A stretch of 64,000 nucleotides of DNA from Merluccius polli (Eukaryota; Chordata; Actinopteri; Gadiformes; Merlucciidae): assembly GCA_030340625.1 (NCBI GenBank), contig JAOPHQ010006593.1, forward strand, positions 54,298 through 118,297. Reading direction: 5' to 3'. The notes beneath the pieces are model-generated. The model ran no database searches and was not told where the DNA came from. It saw nothing but the letters and a program-made list of their open reading frames with translations. The translations under genes and the position numbers were made by a program. Positions 13,948 through 25,885 of the stretch are shown piece by piece. Within the stretch, counting starts at the first letter, position 1. Every line of letters starts with the position of its first letter.

Positions 13948-14910
13948 ATATGGCACACTTGTTTGTGTGTAATTTGTGTCTATGTGTGCGTATATACTGT
14001 ACGTCTGTGGGTGTGTGCACGTGTGTAAATTGTGTGTAGCGAGTAGTGTGGCTGCACTGTGTGTGCGTGTGTGCACAAATGTGTATGTGTGTGTGTGTGT
14101 ACTCTGTGCCCTGGCTATGCGGCGTCCATGTTGGTATGAGAGGCTCGGGGACGGCTCCCATACATCCCCCCCCCTGGCTCTGTTGATCCTATTGTGTCCT
14201 GCGTCACCACGCGTCGCCCGGCAAATAAAGGCCGTCTGGCTCCAAGCTTAAATATTGCAGCAAACTAAAAACCAACCATCAGAGCCAATTCATTCACATC
14301 TGCTCAGTGGGGCGACAAGGACAGGGCTTTAGGTGGGAAAGAGGGCAGAAAAAAGTTCACTTCTCCCCCCCGACGGGCGCAAAGAGAAACGGGACAGGAC
14401 TCAACCTCGCCGGAGCCGCAGCTGTGGCAAGTGGCCCGCTTCATTCACTAGTTTTTTCAACTGTTATCCAGTACCTTACAGATGAAGGGACTTCATATTT
14501 TATTCTCTGAGCGACTTGGTTTTACTTGCTTGTTTGGGTGTAAACAGGCATTGCACTCCACAGCAGGCTGAGTGTCGTTTGGATGGTGTTTTAAGAGAGG
14601 GGTGCTTTCCATTTTTTGGAATGTGCATCAGGTTAAAGTTTGACTTTATTCACACAATCTGAGATTTTGTAGATTACAGTAGATCAGCATGAAGTGTCCG
14701 AAAAAGATTTCTAGCGATAATTGATTATTATTTGGCAGTTTATGTTGAGTATGTGCTTTTAGCCACGTGTCCTAGAGAGGAGAGAAAGTCGGAGAACGAC
14801 GAATGGCTTTTAACGTGCCATTTTGGTTTTTGTAACAAGCGTTTCACAAAATCGACGTGGCTGCATTAAATAATGGTTCACCGTAGATTTTGCTGAGTTT
14901 AACTTTAGAC

Positions 14911-15090
14911 CCCCCCCCCCCCCCCCCCCCAATTTACGATTCTCACCACTTTTTCTTTTCCCCTCCCCCTAATCTACCCCACCCTATATCCCTCCTCTCC
15001 CTCCCTCCCGACCCCACCCTATATCCCTCCTCTCCCTCCCGACCTCACCCTTTATCCATCCTCTCCCTCCCGACCTCACCCTTTACTCTG
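14911..15090 (+). repeat. Poly-C run and pyrimidine minisatellite before the gja8 acceptor
   Basis: A poly-C run at about 14911-14930 is followed by three to four copies of a roughly 30-bp pyrimidine-rich unit (core CCCACCCTATATCCCTCCTC). These lead into the splice acceptor CTCTGCAG that ends at 15093. The array therefore lies in the intron and serves as an unusually long polypyrimidine tract. Confidence 0.8.
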
Positions 15091-15108
15091 CAGCGCTACG
15101 GACAGACC

Positions 15109-16347
15109 ATGGGGGACTGGAGCTTTCTGGGGAACATTTTAGAGGAAGTGAACGAGCACTCGACGGTGATCGGCCGGGTGTGGCTCACTGTGCTCTTCAT
15201 CTTCCGCATTCTCATCCTGGGCACGGCCGCCGAGTTTGTGTGGGGCGACGAGCAGTCCGACTATGTGTGCAACACGCAGCAGCCCGGTTGCGAGAACGTG
15301 TGCTACGACGAGGCCTTCCCCATCTCCCACATCCGCCTGTGGGTGCTGCAGATCATCTTCGTGTCCACGCCGTCGCTGGTGTACGTGGGCCACGCCGTGC
15401 ACCACGTCCACATGGAAGAGAAGCGCAAAGAGCGCGAGGAGGCCGAGCTCAGTCGCCAGCAGGAGCTGAGCGAGGAGCGCCTGCCGCTGGCGCCCGACCA
15501 GGGCAGCGTGCGCACCACGAAGGAGACCAGCACCAAGGGCAGCAAGAAGTTCCGGCTGGAGGGCACCCTGCTGAGGACGTACATCTGCCACATCATCTTC
15601 AAGACGCTGTTCGAGGTGGGCTTCGTGGTGGGCCAGTACTTCCTGTACGGCTTCCGCATTCTGCCCCTGTACAAGTGCAGCCGCTGGCCCTGCCCCAACA
15701 CCGTAGACTGCTTCGTGTCGCGTCCCACCGAGAAGACGGTCTTCATCATCTTCATGTTGGCGGTGGCGTGTGTCTCGCTCTTCCTCAACTTCGTGGAGAT
15801 CAGCCACCTGGGCCTGAAGAAGATCCGCTTTGTCTTCCGCAAGCCGGCGCCAGCCCCCGTGCAAGGAGAGGCTTCGGCCCCGCCGCAGCTCCAGGGGAAG
15901 TCGCCCCTCGCCGTGCCCGGCCTCCAGAGGGTGAAGGGCTACAAGCCGCTGGAGGAGGAGAAGGCCCCCCCTGTCAGTCAGCTGTACCCGCTGGCCGAGG
16001 TGGGCATGGAGGCCGGCAGACTCGCCCCGCCCTTCCACCACGTGCTGGAGGAGAAGGCGGAGAAGATGCTGCCCCTGGAGTCCATCTCCAAGGTGTACGA
16101 CGAGACGCTGCCGTCCTACGCCCAGACGACTGAGACGGGCAGCGTGACGCTGCATGAGGAGGAGCAGGAGGCGGAGGCGGAGGCGTCAGAGGAAGCCGAA
16201 GTGGAGGAGGCGGTGAATGGGGAGGGCGCCGCACCTCTGCTGGATGTGGCGGGGCTGGAGGCCACGGATACGATAGAAGACACGAGACCGCTGAGCCGAC
16301 TGAGCAAAGCCAGCAGCAGGGCGAGATCAGATGATCTGACTGTATGA
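15109..16347 (+). CDS. gja8: Connexin 50 (gap junction alpha-8), lens gap-junction channel subunit
   Basis: Six connexins form a hemichannel, and two hemichannels dock into a gap junction that passes ions and small metabolites. Family members of this type act between lens fibre cells. The 412-residue frame starts MGDWSFLGNILEEVNEHSTV, diagnostic of Cx50. The first extracellular loop has cysteines at residues 54, 61 and 65 (C-X6-C-X3-C). The second loop has the C-X4-C-X5-C pattern around YKCSRWPCPN. Four membrane segments, a charged cytoplasmic loop and a long acidic C-tail follow, ending RARSDDLTV as in mammalian Cx50. Length is close to the family (about 390-435). The whole protein lies in one exon behind an acceptor at 15093, the usual layout with an upstream untranslated exon, which I could not place. 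The start has a good context (GACCATGG). One of two teleost co-orthologues (gja8a/gja8b); which one is not decidable here. Confidence 0.95.
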   Translation: MGDWSFLGNILEEVNEHSTVIGRVWLTVLFIFRILILGTAAEFVWGDEQSDYVCNTQQPGCENVCYDEAFPISHIRLWVLQIIFVSTPSLVYVGHAVHHVHMEEKRKEREEAELSRQQELSEERLPLAPDQGSVRTTKETSTKGSKKFRLEGTLLRTYICHIIFKTLFEVGFVVGQYFLYGFRILPLYKCSRWPCPNTVDCFVSRPTEKTVFIIFMLAVACVSLFLNFVEISHLGLKKIRFVFRKPAPAPVQGEASAPPQLQGKSPLAVPGLQRVKGYKPLEEEKAPPVSQLYPLAEVGMEAGRLAPPFHHVLEEKAEKMLPLESISKVYDETLPSYAQTTETGSVTLHEEEQEAEAEASEEAEVEEAVNGEGAAPLLDVAGLEATDTIEDTRPLSRLSKASSRARSDDLTV

Positions 16348-18290
16348 ACCAGCACACACATGCACACGCACACACACACACACTCACACACACACACACA
16401 CACACACACTTACGCACACATACTCAATCTCCGACGTAGACGAGAGCGCACATATACACAAACGCACATAAACCCACCCACACCAACTCAAGACAAAACG
16501 CAAAAAAACAGGCAGGTCAATATCCGAGGGGAAAGACCACGAAAAACGTGAATTATACGTGATTAAAATGGTTTCTTAATGCAAAAAATAGAGGGGCAAT
16601 AACTCAACAAAGCGATGAAACATCTATGCGTGTTTGTGACAAAAGTGAACATAAAAAAAGTAGTAGCTGAAAGGAGAAGGTAGGTTTTTTTTAACAAGTG
16701 TGTTCTTATATTTAAAAATGTGGTAAGGACACATGCAAATGGGGAATGTTTTTACTTGATGAAAATACATGTTCCATTTTTAGAATCAACTTTTTTCTAT
16801 TGAAGGAGTTTTAACAATATAAAAAGGAAAGATAATGAATTTTTACACAAGCTTTGATCACATAGGTGGAAGACAACTAATAATTTTGTCATGTGTCTGC
16901 AAATCAGTAATCTCGCTGTAGGCGACTTTCATTCCTATTCAGACGGCAACGCGGCGAACACACAAAGTGCAACATGTCGCTGCAAATGGCATCGGCTCTC
17001 ACACAGGCTTATGGTACAAGTATACAGGTACAGCCAAGAAGTTACAAAAATAGGATTTGTACAAGAGCATACCTTTTGCACTCCCAGAGGATCAAACTGT
17101 GTGCAAGGCCTTACTTAAACCCTCATCCATACCTACGCATCCAGAGGATACTTTTTATAAGTGAGGGGAATCTACACCACTGTCACGACAATGGCGATCT
17201 CTCGCGTTGTTGTGTTTATATACTGGACAGTACACCCCAAAGCTTCAGAGTAGTGAGGGAAAAAAAAAACATGAAACAAAAAAAAAATCACCCAAAAAAA
17301 AAAGACCACATTGTTCAATGTCTCTTTTTCAATGTCACTCTTAGATTCTCTTTATTTTAGATCGCTTGTGTTGTGTAGCGCTATAATGCGGCGAAAGCGT
17401 ACTTGTGATAGCAGTTGTTCTTTGGAGCGAGCATATAGAGGCACATTCTGCCCCTATCAGAGAGTGAGCCATGGTAGACGACCTCGGGCCAAATCCTCCC
17501 CTTCACTCGCTGTGCAAACAGCCGTTCCGGATCATAAAGATTGTGCCTCATCAGCACAAAGAATTGTTGGTGCCGAGGCCCGAGACAATAAATGAAACCG
17601 CTCCCATCAATGAAAACAAGCATCCTTGACATAGCTATGGGGGGGGAAAAAAGCCATTCGACTTGATTTACAGTGGACCACCGTGGTCTTAACCCAAAAT
17701 GAATGCAAAATACTTGGGACAGGCTTACAAATTCAGAGGGAAACAAACTAATTAAAGGGTAGAACCCGTTGTACATAAAGCCCTATCTGATGTCTAATAA
17801 TGTACATAATGCGCAGAGCAGTTGTGTGTAGGGAAAACCAAAATAGATAACTCTTATAACCCCTTATTTATATATATATATATTTATAGCAAATAAAATA
17901 CACTATATAGCAGAACTCGCCCAAAGATAAGTACAACTTTTATAGTATTCTATTCTTTCAATTCTTTTTACATGTACTTTCATACCAAATGTGACTTTTT
18001 ACCAATTTAATAATGAAATAGTGAATTAATTAAATACAGCATCATTCGTCAATCATGCATTCTAAACCCACCATTTTAATTAAATAATTCCATAATGCCT
18101 TGATGCACAAAAATGTATTACACCTCCAGTCTCCGATTTATAAAATGTTCTCACACTCTCACACACTTTGTTTATTTTAAATAGCTGCCATTGTACAATT
18201 TCCTGTGCCTTATCTGTACATGTAAATTCTCAAATGTTATAAGATTGTAAGTGCTTATTGCTCTGGGAATATGTAAACTTGATGTTTTAT
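16348..18290 (+). other. Probable gja8 3' UTR and downstream DNA
   Basis: No coding exon was seen. The sequence opens with a CA-rich tract (16360-16410) and becomes AT-rich. AATAAA signals near 17588 and 17892 are candidate polyadenylation signals for gja8. The true transcript end cannot be set from sequence alone. Confidence 0.4.
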
Positions 18291-18344
18291 TTACTTTTTT
18301 TTTTTAAATCATTTGTATACAACCCCACCACACGCGAACCCAAA

Positions 18345-18377
<33 letters not shown>

Positions 18378-19105
18378 TTATGACAAATACATATTGCTGT
18401 GTATTTACATAATCATTCATTTGTATGACATTACGGAAATATGTCATACAAGCATACACACACACGCCAAACATGCACACACACGCGCACACATACACAG
18501 CTTTGGTTTGGGGGTATGAACAAATGGTTGTGGACAAACACTGAGAGAAGGCAGCTTTGACCCCCTTTGTGACTCCCAGCCATTCACTCACTCCCATAAT
18601 CCTGTGCTGCCATCAAAGGCGAGCCTACAAATCGGGACCCACATCAAAATACAGTATCATCATAGTATCCACACGTTTTGAATCTGTTCCTCATGTGCTG
18701 AACTGATATCAACGGTACTGTATGTATTTTGTTTTTTAAGACAGATACATTGCTTATTTATAAGAAACATTTGATTAATCTTTGGAAAGATAAAAAAAAT
18801 CTTTTTACTAACTCGTAGTCCTCTTTGCTCCCAGATGTGTGGCAGAAATGTGAACCATGGTAATAAAAGGTCACACGTGGTCAAGAAGTGTTATTGCTGT
18901 TTGTTTTTTTACATGACACGCGCACACGCACATTGCACGTACACACGCATGCACAAAGCATATAAAACAGACAGGAAATGTCTCTGCCCTGCCATTAGTG
19001 GTGGTGATTTGATGTTTGGCAAGGCTTTAGTGAAGCAAAACATTATCACTTTCATGATCAAGAATGTTTGCACAGTAAAGGAGAGTTTATGCATGTTTAT
19101 GCAAG

Positions 19106-19140
<35 letters not shown>

Positions 19141-19978
19141 TCATGAATATTTGAAGATTAGTCAAGGAGGACGATGAAAATATTAGGTTACAAATACTTT
19201 TGTTGTGCCAGGATACCTGTATTTGATGTTCTTGACAACACCTTTAAGACAAATTAATGATTGTTATATTAATTCCAACTATTATTACTACATTATCAAA
19301 GAAAATTCTAAAAACTGGCATATTGTATTTAATGATACATCCTTTCCCATTTTGCTTATCTAGAAGCTGCAATGCTATATCCTATCCTATATGAGCCTAG
19401 AATATAAATATATTTGATTAGTAAGGGATAATCCATGACTAGGTGTGCTGTTATCATTAAATAACGATATGCAGAGAAGTTGAACTGTGGTATCTTAGCA
19501 CTACCGTTGGAGGTAAACAGAGGGCGCTATTGTACGTTTGGAGTTTAGTCTTATACGGGTGTTCAGTCTTGGTTGTTGTAGAGTCTAGGGTAGACCACGT
19601 CAATACATCTGTAGGCCACACTGTAACTGTGAATGAAAACTAACTTAACTGGCATGAAGCAGAACTTCTTTCTATGAGGAAAATAGCACAGTACAGTTTC
19701 TCTTTAATTTGCCAGACATGAACCTACTTACAGTACAATACATACAATGTTTCCTGACTTTGTTACTGGTAGATGCTGGAAAGAGAAAAATAATCCTCAA
19801 TCCTCACCCCTACAAGGTTTAAGGAAAGCCGTAATAAAAACAACAGAGACGAGCATGAATGAGAGATGTACACTGAGCATTGTAGTAGTGCACTCTGCTC
19901 CAAACTGGCCTCTCATCTCTGTAGTAGCAGCCTTTATGCCTTTTGGGGAGCTCGTCTCCATGGTAAGGGTCTCTCCTC
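18291..19978. other. Intergenic, no gene seen
   Basis: The stretch has CA-rich runs at 18356-18378 and 19110-19136 and otherwise AT-rich single-copy-looking DNA. It probably includes the 3' UTR of the minus-strand gene that ends at 19979. Confidence 0.45.
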
Positions 19979-21677
19979 CTACTGGGTGATCTCTGGGGCG
20001 GTCTCTGGGGCGGTCTCTGAGCTGATCCCTGAGGCATTTTCTGGGGCGGTCTCTGGGCTGATCCCTGAGGTGATCTCTGGGGCGGTCTCTGAGCTGATCC
20101 CTGAGGCGGTTTCTGGGGCGGTCTCTGAGCTGATGCCTGAGGCGGTTTCTGGGGCGGTCTCTGAGCTGATCCCTGAGACAGGCTCTGGGGTGGTCTCCGG
20201 GCTGATCCCTGAGGCGATCGCTGGGGCGGTCTCTGGGCTGCAGGAAGCCCTGTGTTGAACAGACTGGACCAAATCCTCCAACTCCACAGATAACAACAGA
20301 AACAACCCAACGGAGGCAGAGTTTGAAAAAAACCCATTTGTAACCAAGTTAAAGAAACAAGCCAAGTTAATGTGTGCTGCACATCTCATAATCTAGCCAG
20401 GTGAGTCACCTCTGGGTGCAGGAGGCGCAGGAGAATAAATAGCCCCCCCTCCAGGTCTGTGCCATCGTCGGAATCCATCAGATGACATGCCTGAAACAAA
20501 AAGGAGAACAATTGATCCTTCACACAACACTGTTTATTCGACTTCATTGGATCAGGAAAAACAGCTGATCTGCCGACGCCGTGTTACAAAAATATTCTTG
20601 GATATTTACCACTATCAGCCGAGCCAGGGCCTCACGCTGCGGGTCGGTGGGAGGGACATCTTGCCATGGGTTTGCCACAGGGAAGCCCGGCTCATCTACC
20701 TCCATTGACTTCAGAAAACTGGAATAAATACGTAAATTAGATTAAAATACTGATGAGACAACGTTGTTAAAAAAAAGATTCATAGAGAAAAACTCCTTGG
20801 ATGGATTGACTCGTGGATGGGCACGTTTAATTCTTGAGAAACTTCCTAGTTCAGATGTTTTTTTAATGGAGTCAATAGATGCAGTAGAAAAGTTACATGG
20901 TGCAGGTTTAATTTATTTACATAATAAATCAATAAAGTAACGTAATTGTGTCTTACCGAGGGCCAATTGGCGACACCACTAGCCTGTGGCTGGTCCATTG
21001 GTTGTGTTAGCAGCGCCCCCTGTTGGTCACCCAGGACCAACTCTGCCAACTCCTGAGATAATCTGAACAGATAACAACATAACAGAGTTTAAAAACAGTT
21101 GACACACACACACACACACACACACAGACACACACAATCTCTCTCTCTTTGTCTATTTTTAGTCTTCAGGAAATCCACATTTCTAGTTCTTTTTTAGGTC
21201 GGCCATTAATGATAAAGTCATTATTGTTTGTTCGGATTACAAGTGTATTTAAGTTGACATGGTAAATTAGCAACACTCTTTATTTGACGTCATTGGATCT
21301 AAGGCAACAACTGTACGACTATAGCACCGCTGTAATTCAGTGTTCCTGGATCTCTCAACCTCTACCTGCTAGCATCACCAGCATCGGGTCAATGAGCCGG
21401 TACTTCAACACAAGTAGCATGAAGACAGGCTACACTTTGGCTAAACTATCATGTTTCTTGAAGGGAAATTCATCCAAGAAAAGGTTTTTAAAATTAAATA
21501 TATCCTCTGTGTATCATCCGCAACTGTCTGCTGCCTTTCAATCGCAATCGGCATCATAACAATAGAATAAATAAATAGACATTTATAAAAATGGCACTAC
21601 TTACCCACTTTGGCTACAACCTTCTCAATTTGGTGCAAAAATGTGAGGCCTGCGTTAAATGGTGTGGACTTGGCCAT
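19979..21677 (-). CDS. Unrecognised multi-exon gene with a 12-residue C-terminal tandem repeat
   Basis: I do not recognise this family. Four minus-strand exons join without a stop and all break between codons: 20957-21052 (32 codons), 20610-20708 (33), 20410-20490 (27) and 19979-20281 (100 codons plus TAG). All have AG acceptors and GT donors. The protein has short acidic and hydrophobic segments (for example LEGGLFILLRLLHPE), then about seven copies of a 12-residue unit of the form SGISxETAPExA. A likely first exon lies at about 21605-21677 (starts MAKSTPFNAGLTFLHQIEKV, donor GTAAGT or GTGGGT). Its link to the second exon is unresolved, since phase disagrees unless a small exon or the weaker donor is used. 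Exon starts at 21052 and 20281 and their upstream introns are alike, suggesting internal tandem duplication. No membrane segment or known motif was identified. It could be a lineage-specific gene or a decaying one. Confidence 0.42.
19985..20240. repeat. 36-bp minisatellite inside a coding exon
   Basis: About seven tandem copies of a roughly 36-bp unit (core TCTGGGGCGGTCTCTGAGC). The period is a multiple of three, so several frames on both strands stay open. Only the minus-strand frame giving SGISxETAPExA continues in phase from the upstream spliced exons. Confidence 0.85.
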
Positions 21678-21689
21678 GCCTAAGATTGT

Positions 21690-23590
21690 GCACCCAATGT
21701 GCACAATTAGTTATTACCCCTAACCCTTTAACATTAGGGTGAGTAGTAGTTAGTTTTTCTTTAATAATTTTTTTTCTGAAGGTTGGAAAGACTCAGAACC
21801 TGTCTGCTGGTTCATGGGGAAGCTGAACACGCCAGTCTTGGTCTTGAGTCATTCCGACCTTCCGTTCCGGAGATACAGCCGTGTGAAGGGTACAGAAGTG
21901 GTTTCTGGTACTTCCGATTCCGACACGTCGTGTTTGGTTCCGTTGGAACGGGCGTCCACAAATGAGTGGGGACGGAGCAAACTAAAAAGTCTCTACGACC
22001 ATCAGAACAAAAGTTACTCAAGAATTGAATAGCCCTAACTAACCCTGCGACCTTCCCTAACCCTAACCCTAATATGAAACCCTAACCGTAATATGAACCG
22101 CTTACCCTTATATGAAACCCTAACCCTAACCCTAACCTTCTAACCCTAAAAACCTAACCCTAACCCCTAACCTAACCCTACCCTAACCCTAAACCCTAAC
22201 CCAACCCTAACCCCCTAAACCTAACCCCTAAACTTAACCCAACCCTAACCTAACCCTAACCCTAACCTTAAACCCAACCCTAACCATAACCCCTAACCCT
22301 AACCCTAAACCCTCTAACCCTAACTCTAACCCTAATGTGACACCCTTTAACATTAGGGTGAGTGGCAGTTAGTTTTTCTTATGAAGAAATGAAGGTTGAA
22401 AGACTTTGACTGTCTGTCTGATGCTTTATGGGAAAGCTGAACACGCCAGTCTTGGTCCTGAGTCATTGGGACCTTCCGTTCCGGAGATACAGCCGTGTGA
22501 AGGGTACAGAAGTGGTTTCTGGTACGGTTGACGTAGAAACGTCGTGTTTGGTTCCATTGGAAAGGGCGTCCCCAAATTAGTGGGGACGGAGCCAACTAAA
22601 ACGTCTCTACGACCATCAGAACAAAAGTTATTCAAGAATTGCTCATATTGGTTATTACCAATAACCCTAACCCTAATAGGAAACCTTAACCCTAATATGA
22701 AACCCGAACCCTAATATGACACCCTTTAACATTAGTGTGAGTGGTAGTTAGTTTTTCTTTAATAACTTTTTTTCTGAAGGTCGGAAAGATTCAGAACCGA
22801 TGTCTTTGATGGTTTATGGGGAAGCTGAACACGCCAGTCTTGGTCCTGAGTCATTGCGACCTTCCGTTCAGAAACCCTAACCCTAATATGAAACCCGAAC
22901 CCTAATATGACACCCTTTAACATTAGGGTGAGTGGCAGTTAGTTTTTCTTTAATAACTTTTTTTCTGAAGGTTGGAAAGATTCAGAACCGATGTCTTTGA
23001 TGGTTTATGGGGAAACTGAACACGCCAGTCTTGGTCCTGAGTCATTGCGATCTTCCGTTCAGAAACCCTAACCCTAATATGAAACCCTAACGCTAATATG
23101 ACACCCTTTAACATTAGGGTGAACTTATTTTCTGGAGGTCGGAAAGACTCAGAACCGACATATGTCTGATGGGTTGTGGTGAAGCTGAACACGCCAGTCT
23201 TGAGTCATTGTGACATTCTGTTCCAGATATACAGCCGTGTGAAGGGTACGGAAGTGGTTTCTGGTATCTCCGGTTGACGTAGAAACGTTCCGTTTGAACG
23301 AGCGTCCCCGAATTAGTGGGGGTGGAGCCATCTGACATGTCTCTATGACCTTCAGAACAAAAGTTATTCAAGAAGGGCTCATCCTCAAAGGGCTCATCTT
23401 TGTTATTAACCCAAACCTTACCCTACCAGAATCAGTTTTTATTCCAAACCATAACCCTAACCTTAACATGAAACCCTTACCCTAATATGAAACCTTAACC
23501 CTAATTGGAAACCCTAACCCTAAACCCTAATTTGAAACCCTAACCCTAATTGGAAACCCTAACCCTAAACCTAATTGGGCCCAATGCAGA
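21690..23590. repeat. Interstitial telomere-repeat and satellite array
   Basis: Degenerate CCCTAA (TTAGGG complement) arrays, densest at 22025-22335 and again at 23390-23580, alternate with about five copies of a non-telomeric unit. These start near 21730, 22348, 22728, 22918 and 23108. The full unit is about 300 bp and includes GAACACGCCAGTCTTGG and a GGTACAGAAGTGGTTTCTGG segment. Copies 3 and 4 are truncated after CCTTCCGTTCAG and join straight into CCCTAA repeats. Confidence 0.9.
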
Positions 23591-24071
23591 GACAACTGTT
23601 CAGCGATGCCACTGCACAATACAGTTAATGGTGTTATATTATATGCACATTAGTTATTTCACCTGTAGCAGGCATGCGGCATTACAATGACCAGGTGCAA
23701 GCAGTGACTGCACTTAAATTAAAACATTAAAATATATGCATTTACTGTATGGGTCCCAGTCTGACCCTGTTAATTATGAAAGAAAAGTGTCAATAACATA
23801 AAATTCTAATTGATTCTCAGCCTCTCTCATCAATTGTCAGTTTGATTAATTTATGACTAGATCACATGAGATGTAGTAGATGAGATGACAACAAAGATGT
23901 ACATTTAAAATAAGACTTTTTCCTCCACATAATAGATAATACATCTTTTGCAGCCTTCACTTTCTTTCAATTGCGCTTTAGATAACAGTTAGCAGCATAG
24001 CATGGTTCATCTTTCTTTATCTACATGAATAAGCAGGTGATGGTTAACTACATACTCATCCGATCCTGATG

Positions 24072-24217
24072 ACCAGTGATGGAAGAAGTACTCCAGTTTC
24101 CAATCCCGCCTCAAGACCTATCTCTTCTCTACTGCCTTCTCTCAGTCCCCTCCCCCCATCTATCCTTGTGTGTTTCTGCTGCGACTTTGAGTCCTAGAAA
24201 ATTGCTATATAAGTCCC

Positions 24218-24278
<61 letters not shown>

Positions 24279-24905
24279 TCTCACATCTTTTACTTTAAGC
24301 TGCTCCGGGTAACTTTTTTATGGTCAAATATGCCAAAATGGTCCCGATTCTCTGTCATGAGTGTGCTCATGTGGTCTGTGAGGCGCTGGTGTCCGTCCCT
24401 GCCTCTGAAGGTGGCTAAATGTGAGATAAACCGTATTTTTGCCGCTCCCTGTAGTGACCAATCAGGCAAGCTTTGAGGCTGTGACCAATCAGGCCAGCTC
24501 TAAGGCTGTGACCAATCTGGCAACCTCTGAGGCTGTGACCAATCAGGCCAGCTCTGAGGCTGTGACCAATCAGGCCAGCTCTGAGGCCACTATTTCCTGG
24601 TGGTGTAGATGGTGTATGTGCAAAGGGGTTTGGTGGGTGGGCAGCGACGTCAAGGAGGAGGCGGAGTTTGTTTGTTGTATACGCTCCAAACCATGCAAGG
24701 ATGAACAGATTATTTTTTTTATTCAAGCCTACAGCAGCTTTAAGTAAAAGTGATTATATTTTGTATTGTTAATCTGAATCTGCAAAATAACTGTACTAAA
24801 TATGTCAGCTAAATGTAGGGGTGTAAAACATAAAAATATCAAAGTCAAAGTAAGTCAAATTCGTACTTTACAGTACAGTACTTTAAATTAACCTTCCACC
24901 ACTGC
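24072..24905. mobile_element. Composite hAT-like element with nested insertions
   Basis: The outer ends (GTGATGGAAGAAGTACT on the left, CCTTCCACCACTG on the right) match a CAGTGGTGGAA-type fish element also seen at about 43426-44008. Inside are a SINE/LINE-like tail with (TTA)n at 24220-24278 and a minisatellite at about 24462-24590. No transposase is present. Confidence 0.5.
24462..24590. repeat. 27-bp minisatellite, about five copies
   Basis: The unit reads CTGTGACCAATCAGGCCAGC followed by TCTGAGG. The 27-bp period keeps frames open on both strands (VTNQASSEA on plus). No splice context or upstream coding exon supports translation. Confidence 0.85.
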
Positions 24906-25045
24906 TGTGATGACTATGAACAACTTAACAGTACCAAGAACCGTTATCGCCTATATTTAGTGGTGGAGGTATCTCTGTTCATGCACATGAACTTCTGCAC
25001 TTGAGAGCTGTCACAAACCACAAGAGACCGGAAACTACTGGGTGA

Positions 25046-25049
<4 letters not shown>

Positions 25050-25126
<77 letters not shown>
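25050..25126. repeat. (CT)n microsatellite
   Basis: Uninterrupted CT array of about 77 bp, roughly 150 bp upstream of the start codon of the adaptor gene at 25275. Confidence 0.95.
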
Positions 25127-25130
<4 letters not shown>

Positions 25131-25274
25131 CACAGTCACGACAGCAAGAACATTTAACACGCTACTGCAAACGCAGTGGTGGCAGAGCTGACCGACCTAT
25201 CAGGACTGCTGGGGGGGCAGCGTCCGGGTACAGCTGGACGGCTACACGGAACTTCGAGAGTCTTCGTGCCCATC

Positions 25275-25460
25275 ATGGGGAACTGCGTTTCAGACAACAC
25301 TGAGTGAGTGATTCACTGAGTCACTTTGTATACACTCTACATTGTATTTAGACTGTGTACACTCTACATTTTAGTCTCACTCTAACAAGTTGGAGTAGTA
25401 TCGACTACGTAGTATCGAAACGTATTGTGTTTGTGTGTGTGGGTGGGTGTGTGTTTGTGG

Positions 25461-25492
<32 letters not shown>

Positions 25493-25849
25493 GTGTGTGA
25501 GGGTGTGTGTGTGTGTGTGTGTGTGCTAGTGTGAGTGTGTGTAGTATCATGGACAACAGCACCCTGGTCATTTTATTTCAAATCTTTACACCTTGAGCTT
25601 TCATGGCATTCCCTCGTCTTAACTTCTATTGAGTTGAATGTGTTAAGATTGTTTATCTGAATGACTAATGTGACCTTATTCCCTTTTCTTTTTATAGGAA
25701 AAAGACACAAGGTAACGTGTGAAACATTTAAAATATATAACATACTAAAATGAATCAAATGTACTTAAAGAAATATATCTTCACTTTCTTCTCAAGAGAC
25801 CAATGAACTCAAGTATCGACAGGATATGAACACTGGACAGGTATATATT

Positions 25850-25885
<36 letters not shown>

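Noticed and set aside
19985..20240. Regular repeats resembling a CRISPR array
   Set aside because: Units are contiguous 36-bp tandem copies without unique spacers, in a eukaryotic genome.
24415..24747. Frames with VTNQASSEA repeats
   Set aside because: The 27-bp minisatellite keeps frames open on both strands; it lies inside a composite transposon and lacks exon signals.
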